Shown here: piece after piece, positions 1 to 6,324 of the stretch
Layout: the number at the start of each line of letters is the position of its first letter
Position numbering within the stretch: the first letter of the stretch is position 1
Assembly (NCBI GenBank): GCA_017997855.1
Contig: JAGOEF010000086.1
Span: 1-6,750, forward strand
Source: Bacteroidales bacterium
GTDB lineage: Bacteria > Bacteroidota > Bacteroidia > Bacteroidales > ML635J-15
DNA: 6,750 bases
Direction of reading: 5' to 3'
Position numbers and translations under genes: made by a program
Notes under the pieces: generated by a model
Databases searched by the model: none
Seen by the model: the letters and a program-made list of their open reading frames with translations, nothing else
What the model was told of the DNA's origin: nothing

Positions 1-1151
1 AAGTAGTTACCGACATACCCTCTCCGCGTGCCGGAGTGATTGCAGCCGTGTTTGGCCGTGAAGGCGAAACCATACATGTTGGTGACCCCCTGGTCGAAAT
101 CGAAATTGCCGGTATCGAAGGCGAAGCCGCCCGCGAAGAAGTAAACGCTATCAATTCCGAAATTGAAGCTGTTGCCGAAGAAGGCGCCGGTGTGGTAGGT
201 ACACTCGAAATAGCAGGTAATAATGCTTTCCTTCCTGCCAGCGACGAAGCAATGAACAGTAATGAAAGTACAGATAAACCAGTCCGCGCAAAGGCAATTG
301 CCACCCCGGTAGCCCGGGCATTAGCCAAAGAACTTAATGTTGACATCAACGCTGTAAAAGGCAGTGGGCCCGGTGGCCGTGTGATGAAGGAAGACATCGA
401 AAAACACCGGCATCAGTACTCAAATGCTCAGACTCAGGCACCTGCAGTTGATGACATGCCTGTTGAAATCGAAAACATGAGTCAGCTGCGTAAGACCATT
501 GCCCGAAACATGATTAATTCGAAACACAACGCGGCGCACATGAGCGTTTTCGACGATGCCGAAGTGGGAGAACTGATACGCGTTCGCGAAAAATTAAAGG
601 AATCACTTGCTGCGCAGGGAATCAAGCTGAGCTATCTCCCGTTCGTAATAAAAGCGGTGGCACTTGGGCTTAAGAAATTTAAAGCACTGAATGCCGAAAT
701 GGACTTCGAAAACGGAAAAATTATTTACAAGAAGTTCTATAATATCGGAATAGCTGTTGATACGCCCGATGGACTGGTCGTACCGGTAATCAAACATGCC
801 GACCGAAAAAGTATCGGCGAAATTGCCGCCGAACTGAACACCATATCGGAGAAAGCACGGAACAGGGCTCTCAGTCTCAACGACATGAAAGATGGAACAT
901 TTACCATTACCAGCTTTGGCTCAATCGGAGGTAAATATGCCGTTCCGGTGATTAACTATCCCCAGGCAGCCATTCTGGGTATTGGAAAAATGTTTGAGCA
1001 ACCCGGTTTCAAAGGCAACGAAGTGGTAAAACAGCATATCATGCCCCTTTCGATGTCGGTTGACCACCGGATAGTTGACGGCGGCGAGGTTACCCGTTTT
1101 TTGAACGAAGTAATAGCCTTCCTGAACGAACCGGTACGAATGATGTTGTAA
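1..1151 (+). CDS. 2-oxo acid dehydrogenase E2 (dihydrolipoyl acyltransferase), 5'-truncated
   Basis: Core acyltransferase of a 2-oxo acid dehydrogenase complex; it moves the acyl group from its lipoyl arm to CoA in the cytoplasm. The reading frame is already open at base 3 (VVTDIPSPRAG...), so the true start is upstream and the GTG at 36 is internal. Counting residues from that GTG, the end of the lipoyl domain covers about 1-60, including the terminal GVVGTLEIAG segment. The peripheral-subunit-binding domain is about 84-124 (ATPVARALAKEL, GSGPGGRVMKEDI). The catalytic domain is about 142-371, with NMSQLRKTIARNM and the active-site motif DHRIVDGG (His344 at 1065-1067, Asp348 at 1077-1079). 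The C-terminus FLNEPVRMML is complete. One lipoyl domain is partly visible; others could lie upstream. The substrate (pyruvate, branched-chain 2-oxo acids or acetoin) cannot be decided; the C-terminal sequence looks somewhat closer to the branched-chain/acetoin type. The E3 gene follows after 105 bp, supporting one complex. Confidence 0.95.
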   Translation, partial: VVTDIPSPRAGVIAAVFGREGETIHVGDPLVEIEIAGIEGEAAREEVNAINSEIEAVAEEGAGVVGTLEIAGNNAFLPASDEAMNSNESTDKPVRAKAIATPVARALAKELNVDINAVKGSGPGGRVMKEDIEKHRHQYSNAQTQAPAVDDMPVEIENMSQLRKTIARNMINSKHNAAHMSVFDDAEVGELIRVREKLKESLAAQGIKLSYLPFVIKAVALGLKKFKALNAEMDFENGKIIYKKFYNIGIAVDTPDGLVVPVIKHADRKSIGEIAAELNTISEKARNRALSLNDMKDGTFTITSFGSIGGKYAVPVINYPQAAILGIGKMFEQPGFKGNEVVKQHIMPLSMSVDHRIVDGGEVTRFLNEVIAFLNEPVRMML

Positions 1152-1256
1152 CAAAAAACGTTAGAAAAATATGCGATGCATCGAACAACAAAATTCATAT
1201 AAATGTAAAGAATTACTTCATGTTAATAATCATATAACATTTAATTTTAAGAACTT
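1152..1256. other. E2-E3 intergenic spacer with small inverted repeats
   Basis: 105 AT-rich bases holding no gene. Two symmetric elements are visible: a perfect 10-bp palindrome CGATGCATCG (1174-1183), and an inverted repeat ATGTTA (1220-1225) with TAACAT (1235-1240) around a 9-base spacer. The latter ends 16 bases before the E3 start. Neither is followed by a T-run. The spacing is longer than a tightly coupled operon needs, so an internal promoter or regulator site is possible, but no exact TAnnTTTG element is present; the closest is TAATTTTA at 1242-1249. Confidence 0.3.
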
Positions 1257-2549
1257 ATGAAATACAATATAATAATTATTGGTGCAGGTCCTGCCGGTTA
1301 TATAGCCGCAATCAGGGCTGGTCAGCTCGGAATGAAAGTATTACTTGCCGATCGTGAAAAACTGGGAGGTATGTGCATCAACTGGGGTTGTATTCCGGCA
1401 AAATCTTTACTCGAAAGTGTAAGACTTTACAGTAAAGTTAACGAACTTGCTGATTTTGGAATCGAAGGAATTAAACCGTCCGACATTGCCTTTAACTGGA
1501 GCAAAGCAGTAAGCAGAGCCAACAGCAACGCGGCAAGCCTGCGATCGGGAATCGAGTTTTTACTTCACAAAAACGGAGTCGAATTCGAGCAGGGCGAAGT
1601 CGTAATAACCGGCAAAAACACAGTTAGCATCAACAACCGCCTGCTTGAGGCAGATAACATTATTATTGCTACCGGTTCACTTCCGGCGCCCAGCGAATCG
1701 GAAAATACCATGGGAATCAGGGCACTGTATAAAATGGAAAATCTCCCATCCGAAATTGTTGTCGAAGGCAATGGTCCGGTAGCCGTCGAAATAGCTCAGA
1801 TGCTGAACATGACGGGTGTAAAAGTGTATCTCAATACCCATGCTAATCCACTGGTTCCCGGAGCAGATGATTTCATCAATCAATACCTGCTGAAGACCTT
1901 GCGGAATCAGGGGGTGATTATAAACTCCGAAAAGAAAATCGACAAAAATATTCTGCGTTTAAATGCCAATATGCGTATCGCCATTGTGCCTGAAAACATC
2001 ATTGGGCTGGAACTAGACGAAAAAGGGTTTATTGCTGTTGACGAACACCTCGAAACCAATGTAAAAGGCATTTATGCTGTGGGCGATGTAAATGGGAAAA
2101 GCTACCTGGCTCACGCTGCATCGGCTCAGGGGTTGTTTGCCGTAAACCATATTTCTGGACTGAAAGGCGAAATGCGTCACGACCGTTACCCGATGAATAT
2201 TTACACGCTGCCGGAAATAGCTCAGATTGGCAAAACCGAGCAGGACCTTAACAATGCAGGCATCGAATACCGCCTGAGTTCATTCCCGCTGTCAGCCAAT
2301 GCAAAGGCTTTAATAAAAGGCGAGAGCGAAGACGTAGTACGCATACTTTCGGAAATAAAATACGGTGAAGTACTTGGTGTTCAAATAATTGCCGAAAACG
2401 CAACGGATATGATTGCCGAAGCTGCCGCATTTATCGAAATGGAAGCAAGCGTTTTTGATGTGGCCCGCACCGTACATGCCCACCCCACGATTTCGGAAGT
2501 ATTCAGCGAAGCAGGCTTTGTTGCCATCGACGAAGCAATGCGTAAGTAA
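1257..2549 (+). CDS. lpdA: dihydrolipoamide dehydrogenase (E3), short divergent form
   Basis: Flavoprotein expected to reoxidise the E2 dihydrolipoyl group and pass electrons through FAD to NAD+. The FAD-binding Rossmann motif GAGPAG is at residues 9-14. The redox disulfide is in GGMCINWGCIPAK (Cys40, Cys45; family consensus GGTCLNVGCIPSK). The second FAD motif is GIYAVGDVNG at 271-280, followed by LAHAASAQG. The dimerisation domain is about 310-430, with YTLPEIAQIG and the catalytic pair in HAHPTISE (His409, Glu414, at the usual spacing of five). It has 430 residues where about 460-475 is usual. The shortfall lies in the NAD domain: the nucleotide motif reads EGNGPVAVEIA (residues 170-180), with Ala at the third Gly position, and the family's VLVAxGRxPN strand is replaced by RIAIVPEN (240-247). 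The ATG at 1257 begins directly before the Rossmann strand, so the start is secure. No clear Shine-Dalgarno is present. It follows E2 in the same orientation, probably in one operon. Its membership of the E3 family is firm; whether it is an efficient NAD+-linked E3 is open. Confidence 0.9.
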   Translation: MKYNIIIIGAGPAGYIAAIRAGQLGMKVLLADREKLGGMCINWGCIPAKSLLESVRLYSKVNELADFGIEGIKPSDIAFNWSKAVSRANSNAASLRSGIEFLLHKNGVEFEQGEVVITGKNTVSINNRLLEADNIIIATGSLPAPSESENTMGIRALYKMENLPSEIVVEGNGPVAVEIAQMLNMTGVKVYLNTHANPLVPGADDFINQYLLKTLRNQGVIINSEKKIDKNILRLNANMRIAIVPENIIGLELDEKGFIAVDEHLETNVKGIYAVGDVNGKSYLAHAASAQGLFAVNHISGLKGEMRHDRYPMNIYTLPEIAQIGKTEQDLNNAGIEYRLSSFPLSANAKALIKGESEDVVRILSEIKYGEVLGVQIIAENATDMIAEAAAFIEMEASVFDVARTVHAHPTISEVFSEAGFVAIDEAMRK

Positions 2550-2557
2550 AACATATT

Positions 2558-2586
2558 ATAGTAGCACAAAAAGTTTTTGCTACTAT
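2558..2586 (+). terminator. hairpin after the E3 gene, possible terminator or RNA 3' end
   Basis: Perfect 9-bp inverted repeat ATAGTAGCA (2558-2566) and TGCTACTAT (2578-2586), beginning 9 bases after the E3 stop codon. The pairing can extend past one C-T mismatch into an A/T inner stem. No T-run follows directly on the + strand (next bases TGGTAAAAATT), so it is not a textbook intrinsic terminator. It may stabilise the mRNA 3' end or terminate weakly. Its place between the E2-E3 pair and the next promoter fits a transcription-unit boundary. Confidence 0.5.
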
Positions 2587-2632
2587 TGGTAAAAATTAGT
2601 AAAAACTTAATATTAACAACCCTTTTTTTCAG

Positions 2633-2640
2633 TAATTTTG
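2633..2640 (+). promoter_or_regulatory. Bacteroidota -7 promoter element for the patatin gene
   Basis: TAATTTTG matches the Bacteroidota primary-sigma -7 consensus TAnnTTTG exactly. It lies 19 bases before the GTG start, so transcription would begin a few bases downstream and leave a very short leader. A clear -33 TTTG is not visible about 20 bases upstream; a TTAA at 2607-2610 is only a weak candidate. Two A5 tracts one helical turn apart (2591-2595, 2601-2605) sit where an UP-like or curved region could help. Confidence 0.55.
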
Positions 2641-2659
2641 CTGTATTAAATAATTAAAA

Positions 2660-4972
2660 GTGCAGTTCACTAAGGCAATATTACTGATTTTCATCCTGTT
2701 AGCAGGCATTTTCAATATCAATGCCCAAAAAGTTGGCTTGGTGCTGAGTGGCGGTGGCGCCAAAGGAATGGCTCATATTGGTGTAATCAGGGCGCTCGAA
2801 GAAAATAATATCCCCATTGATTATATTGCAGGAACCTCTATCGGAGCCATCATAGGAGCCCTTTATGCCTGTGGCTATAGTCCCGACGAAATGGAAGCCA
2901 TGCTCGAAGCCGAAGAGTTTAAAAATTGGTATAAGGGTGTAATTCCCGAAAAACATTACTACTATTACAAAAAGAACGATGAACATGCCGAGATGTTCGG
3001 ACTCAAATTCAGCATTAAAGATTCGTCGCTTGTGCCGGTATTACCAACCAATCTGGTTGCCAACCAACCTATGGATATCGGAATACTCGAAATCTATTCG
3101 AGGTATGGCGGTGGTGCTAATTATAATTTCGACAATCTTTTTGTGCCCTATCGTTGTGTGGCTACCGATATTCACGGGAATCGTGCGGTGGTATTCAGCA
3201 AGGGTGATCTCAGTCTGGCTGTTCGTGCATCGATGACCTTTCCGTTTTACTTCAAACCCATTTCGATTGATGGAACGCTTCTATTTGATGGGGGCATTGT
3301 AAACAACTTTCCATACGATGTAATGCAGCACGACTTTGCACCCGATTATATTATTGGCAGTCTGGTTACCAGCGAAACCGAGGTTCCGGGAGAGGACGAT
3401 ATTCTGCTTCAGATCGAAAACATGATTATGAACGAGCAGCTGTCGCTTACGATGCCCGATTCCTTGGGGATAACAATTGTTAATACTTTCGGGAAAGTTG
3501 GACTGCTCGATTTTCCCCGATTAAAAGAATTCAGTAAAATGGGTTACGACAACACTGTAAAGCTTATTCCCGACATAAAAAAGAATGTCAGCCGCCGGTC
3601 ACAACTCCGTGATGTAAATGAACGAAGGCAACAGTTTCAGGCAAAACAACCCGAAATGATAATAGATAACATTATTACAGAGGGCCTTGATAAAGCGGAG
3701 CAAAAATATGTAAACAACAGCCTTAAACAGAACAAAAAACTGCTTAGCCTCGAACAGTTCAAAGATGCATATTACAGGCTGGTTCTTGACAATCAGATAG
3801 AATCAGCTCATCCCCGTGCAGTGTATAACAGCGAAACAGGATTCTTCGATATGCACCTTAAGGTTAAAAAGAGCAATCGTTATGAGCTACAACTGGGAGG
3901 TAACATCTCCTCAGGTTTTTCGAATATGGCATTTATTGGGGTGAACTATAAAATTCTTGGCAAAGCAGCGTGGCTGATTCATGGCAATTTGTATTTCGGG
4001 CGGCTCTACTCGGCAATACATGTATCTTCGCGTATTGATTTTCCATCGGATGTACCACTGTCGCTCAAGTTTTCGGGAACACTCAACCGTTGGGATTACT
4101 ATAAAAGCAATTCAAAAACCTTTTTCGACGACCTGCGCCCTCCCTATCTGATACATCACGATTATAACTTCAGGGCGGAGATGATTATGCCGGTGGGACG
4201 CACAACAAAATTTCTTGCAGGTTTTAATACAGGAATGCTGTCGGACAATTATTTCCAGGTGAATAACTTTCTTCAGTCAGATACAGCCGATATCACCGAT
4301 ATGAATTTTCTGAGGTTCTTTGCAGCCTTTGAATCGAACAATCAGAATTTTAAACTTTATCCCAACAAGGGTACCTATCGCAACATTGGCATTTCGTACA
4401 ATTACGGTGACGAAACCAATATACCGGGTTCCACATCATCGGCCAGCGATACGGCCGAAGTAAGCCATGCATGGTTGCATTTTAACGCAATAAACGACAG
4501 TTATTTCAGTCTGGGAAAGCGGTTTACCCTGGGGGTATTCGGCGAACTTTCGGTGAGTAATATCCATTTACTGAACAATTATACCTCGTCGGTGATTGCT
4601 GCACAGGGCTTCTATCCTACGCCCCACAGCCGCACCCTGTTTCTCGAAGATTACCGGGCGAATATGTATCTGGCGGCCGGACTGAAAACCATTTATAAAT
4701 TTACCGATCGCATCGACATCAGGCTCGAAGGGTATATGTTTGTGCCATATCAAAAAATTCTTAAGCAAGACGTTGGTAATCAAATTTTTAAAGCTTACTA
4801 CAGCGAACCGCTGAAGTACTTCTACCCTATGGCAGCCGCAACATTGGTGTATAACACACCCTTGGGTCCCGCCTCGGTAAGTATTCACTATTACGAAAAA
4901 GATGGCAGTCGCTTATATTATTTGTTTCATATCGGATATCTTATTTTCAACAAAAAAGCGACAGAATATTAA
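2660..4972 (+). CDS. patatin-like phospholipase fused to an outer-membrane beta-barrel (type Vd, PlpD/FplA-like)
   Basis: Predicted secreted lipid acyl hydrolase carried by its own Omp85-like barrel. The start is GTG at 2660: an in-frame TAA lies at 2651-2653, and the next Met would delete the signal peptide. Residues 1-22 are a signal peptide (Lys5, hydrophobic 7-19, cleavage probably after INA at 20-22). The patatin domain is about 24-320. It has the oxyanion-hole loop SGGGAKG (30-36), nucleophile elbow GTSIG (Ser60, codon 2837-2839), and DGG with catalytic Asp210 (3287-3289). About 333-404 resembles a single POTRA domain (IIDNIITEGL... to MHLKVKKSNRYEL). Residues ~405-770 show alternating amphipathic strands typical of a 16-stranded barrel. 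The final strand is RLYYLFHIGYLIF, then a seven-residue tail. The 770-residue length fits this architecture in Bacteroidota. Family knowledge: PlpD and FplA are phospholipases A1-type with surface exposure or release. Substrate and final topology here are inferred. It probably has its own promoter at 2633-2640. Confidence 0.92.
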   Translation: MQFTKAILLIFILLAGIFNINAQKVGLVLSGGGAKGMAHIGVIRALEENNIPIDYIAGTSIGAIIGALYACGYSPDEMEAMLEAEEFKNWYKGVIPEKHYYYYKKNDEHAEMFGLKFSIKDSSLVPVLPTNLVANQPMDIGILEIYSRYGGGANYNFDNLFVPYRCVATDIHGNRAVVFSKGDLSLAVRASMTFPFYFKPISIDGTLLFDGGIVNNFPYDVMQHDFAPDYIIGSLVTSETEVPGEDDILLQIENMIMNEQLSLTMPDSLGITIVNTFGKVGLLDFPRLKEFSKMGYDNTVKLIPDIKKNVSRRSQLRDVNERRQQFQAKQPEMIIDNIITEGLDKAEQKYVNNSLKQNKKLLSLEQFKDAYYRLVLDNQIESAHPRAVYNSETGFFDMHLKVKKSNRYELQLGGNISSGFSNMAFIGVNYKILGKAAWLIHGNLYFGRLYSAIHVSSRIDFPSDVPLSLKFSGTLNRWDYYKSNSKTFFDDLRPPYLIHHDYNFRAEMIMPVGRTTKFLAGFNTGMLSDNYFQVNNFLQSDTADITDMNFLRFFAAFESNNQNFKLYPNKGTYRNIGISYNYGDETNIPGSTSSASDTAEVSHAWLHFNAINDSYFSLGKRFTLGVFGELSVSNIHLLNNYTSSVIAAQGFYPTPHSRTLFLEDYRANMYLAAGLKTIYKFTDRIDIRLEGYMFVPYQKILKQDVGNQIFKAYYSEPLKYFYPMAAATLVYNTPLGPASVSIHYYEKDGSRLYYLFHIGYLIFNKKATEY

Positions 4973-4990
4973 GCAACAATATTTAGCAAT
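4965..4990 (+). repeat. 13-bp imperfect tandem repeat across the patatin stop codon
   Basis: Two adjoining 13-base units, AATATTAAGCAAC (4965-4977) and AATATTTAGCAAT (4978-4990), agree at 11 of 13 positions. The first unit contains the TAA stop (4970-4972). It looks like a small slippage duplication at the gene end. Because 13 is not a multiple of three, it does not extend the reading frame. No function is evident. Confidence 0.55.
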
Positions 4991-4991
4991 G

Positions 4992-5026
4992 CGGCCTAAA
5001 AACCGGCCGGCCTAAAGTCATTTTAG
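4992..5026 (+). repeat. GC-rich repeat/hairpin cluster between the patatin and MFS genes
   Basis: CGGCCTAAA occurs twice as a direct repeat (4992-5000 and 5008-5016), flanking the palindromic GGCCGGCC at 5005-5012. Possible stems are CGGCC (4992-4996) with GGCCG (5005-5009), and CTAAA (5012-5016) with TTTAG (5022-5026). The first copy's CTAAAA (4996-5001) could instead pair with TTTTAG (5021-5026), so the folds compete. The block is GC-rich inside otherwise AT-rich spacer and may act as a transcription boundary for the patatin gene, although there is no T-run after it. Confidence 0.45.
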
Positions 5027-5037
5027 TTGAATATTCT

Positions 5038-5045
5038 TACATTTG
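5038..5045 (+). promoter_or_regulatory. Bacteroidota -7 promoter element for the MFS gene
   Basis: TACATTTG matches TAnnTTTG exactly and lies 17 bases before the ATG of the transporter gene. No convincing -33 TTTG is seen at the expected distance (around 5014-5018 the sequence is AAAGT). The 8-bp palindrome GAATATTC at 5029-5036 abuts the element and could be an operator or chance in AT-rich DNA. Confidence 0.5.
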
Positions 5046-5062
5046 CTGCCTGAATATACATT

Positions 5063-6265
5063 ATGGGCACAGCAAGCAAAAACATTTACATGCTATACCT
5101 GATCAAGGTAGCCAAGTGGTTTATGCTGGTAATGCCCATTATTGTTTTGTTTTACCAGGAAAACGGGCTGAGTTTGCGTGACGTTCTCACACTACAAGCT
5201 GTGTATTCGATAAGTATTGTTGCCTGGGAAATTCCCTCAGGGTATCTTGCCGATTTCTGGGGTCGTCGTAAAACCATTATTCTGGGCAGTATTTTGGGAA
5301 CGCTCGGTTATGTTATCTACTCCTTTACTTCCGGATTCTGGGGATTTTTTGCCGCTGAATTTACATTGGGTATTGGCATCAGCCTAATTAGCGGAGCCGA
5401 TTCAGCCATACTTTACGACACGCTTGTTGAACACAAGCGTAGCAACGAGTACATGAAACTCGAAGGCCGTGTAATTTCGATTGGTAATTTTGCAGAAACA
5501 TTTGCTGCTCTGGCTGGTGGTTTGCTTGCCGAAATTAGTCTGAGGACTCCGTTTATTGCGCAAAGTGTTGTGGCAGCCATTGCGATACCTGCATCTTTTA
5601 TGCTTTACGAGCCTGCACGTACCAGGCCGATGATTAATGCCGGTATGAAACACATTCTTTCGATAGTAAAACACGCTTTGTTTATCGATAAAGAATTACG
5701 CCGTAACATCCTCTACAGTTCCATAATCGGTTCGGCCACCCTGAGCATGGCCTGGTTTCTTCAACCCTATCTGGCCAATGAACTCCACATGGGTACTGCC
5801 GAAATTGGTATTGCCTGGTTTACATTGAATATGCTCGTGGGAATAGCCACTTTGCTCGCTTATAAATTCGAAAATTTTGCCGGTCCTACAATTACACTTA
5901 TTACAATTGCCGTTGCCATTCCCGGTACGTATGTATTAATGGCCTACATTCATGGGTGGGCTATTTTGTTGTTGATTGCACTGTTTTATATTATCAGAGG
6001 CATTGCCACACCGGTTCTCAAAGATTATATCAACCGCATTACAGCCTCCGATATTAGAGCAACTGTATTGTCGGTTCGTAATTTCCTTATCCGCATTTTA
6101 TTTTCGATATTGGGTCCGTTTGTAGGCTATTTTGCCGATGCTTATTCGTTGCGGGATGCCTTGGCCTTAGCCGGAATTATTTTCTTCGTCAGCAGTGCAA
6201 TTGCCGTGATTTTCTTCCTTATAAGTTTTGGGAAAACTTCGCTTACTGAAGAAAAAACAGACTGA
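5063..6265 (+). CDS. MFS transporter, 12 predicted membrane segments
   Basis: Inner-membrane secondary transporter of the major facilitator superfamily; substrate unknown. Its 400 residues are strongly hydrophobic, with about twelve segments, near 10-30, 42-62, 70-88, 92-117, 137-156, 160-181, 217-236, 246-266, 272-290, 295-313, 336-358 and 364-388. The MFS signature motif A is clear in the loop after segment 2 (GYLADFWGRRK, 60-70). Segment 4 ends in SGADSAILYD, with an acidic Asp113 near the membrane. The middle of the protein carries the expected basic cytoplasmic loop (about 183-214). The ATG at 5063 follows a TAnnTTTG element by 17 bases and has no Shine-Dalgarno. The C-terminus is polar (KTSLTEEKTD). 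A possible lipid acyltransferase gene starts 59 bases after the stop, in the same direction, which suggests co-transcription. That neighbour and the upstream phospholipase make a lysolipid or lipid-related substrate conceivable, but sequence alone equally allows drug or sugar efflux. Confidence 0.88.
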   Translation: MGTASKNIYMLYLIKVAKWFMLVMPIIVLFYQENGLSLRDVLTLQAVYSISIVAWEIPSGYLADFWGRRKTIILGSILGTLGYVIYSFTSGFWGFFAAEFTLGIGISLISGADSAILYDTLVEHKRSNEYMKLEGRVISIGNFAETFAALAGGLLAEISLRTPFIAQSVVAAIAIPASFMLYEPARTRPMINAGMKHILSIVKHALFIDKELRRNILYSSIIGSATLSMAWFLQPYLANELHMGTAEIGIAWFTLNMLVGIATLLAYKFENFAGPTITLITIAVAIPGTYVLMAYIHGWAILLLIALFYIIRGIATPVLKDYINRITASDIRATVLSVRNFLIRILFSILGPFVGYFADAYSLRDALALAGIIFFVSSAIAVIFFLISFGKTSLTEEKTD

Positions 6266-6276
6266 AAAGATTGCTC

Positions 6277-6309
6277 ATTCGAACAATTATATTATTTTTA
6301 TTGTCGAAT
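6277..6309 (+). other. imperfect inverted repeat between the MFS and acyltransferase genes
   Basis: Left arm ATTCGAACAAT (6277-6287) pairs with ATTGTCGAAT (6300-6309) to give a 10-bp stem with one bulged A and a 12-base AT-rich loop. It begins 12 bases after the transporter stop and ends 15 bases before the next ATG. No T-run follows the right arm, so a normal intrinsic terminator is unlikely. It may be a partial terminator, an mRNA-processing or stabilising hairpin, or a translation-modulating structure. Confidence 0.45.
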
Positions 6310-6324
6310 TGATTGATATTGGTG

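Noticed and set aside
36..38. GTG as the start of the E2 gene
   Set aside because: The same frame is open to base 3 and encodes the conserved IPSPRAG part of the lipoyl domain, so this GTG is an internal Val codon and the gene starts before the window.
1174..1183. CGATGCATCG palindrome as a terminator hairpin
   Set aside because: A perfect 10-bp palindrome with no loop cannot form a stable RNA hairpin, and no T-run follows; it may be chance or a DNA-binding site.
1242..1249. TAATTTTA as an E3 promoter
   Set aside because: It differs from TAnnTTTG at the last base and has no -33 element; in AT-rich spacer such near matches are expected by chance.
2623..2629. T7 run as the T-tail of an intrinsic terminator
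   Set aside because: The nearest hairpin ends 36 bases earlier at 2586, too far for an intrinsic terminator; the run sits inside the spacer of the patatin promoter instead.
2979..3236. 85-residue + strand open frame in another phase
   Set aside because: It overlaps the patatin domain between its Ser60 and Asp210 motifs. The composition is implausible and the true frame is strongly conserved.
4568..4888. 106-residue open frame on the - strand
   Set aside because: It lies wholly inside the patatin barrel coding region, shows no recognisable motif, is rich in His/Cys/Arg as shadow frames often are, and has no promoter or start signal of its own.
6293..6300. TATTTTTA as a promoter for the acyltransferase gene
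   Set aside because: One mismatch to TAnnTTTG, no -33 box, and it forms the loop and arm of the inverted repeat; read-through from the MFS gene is simpler.
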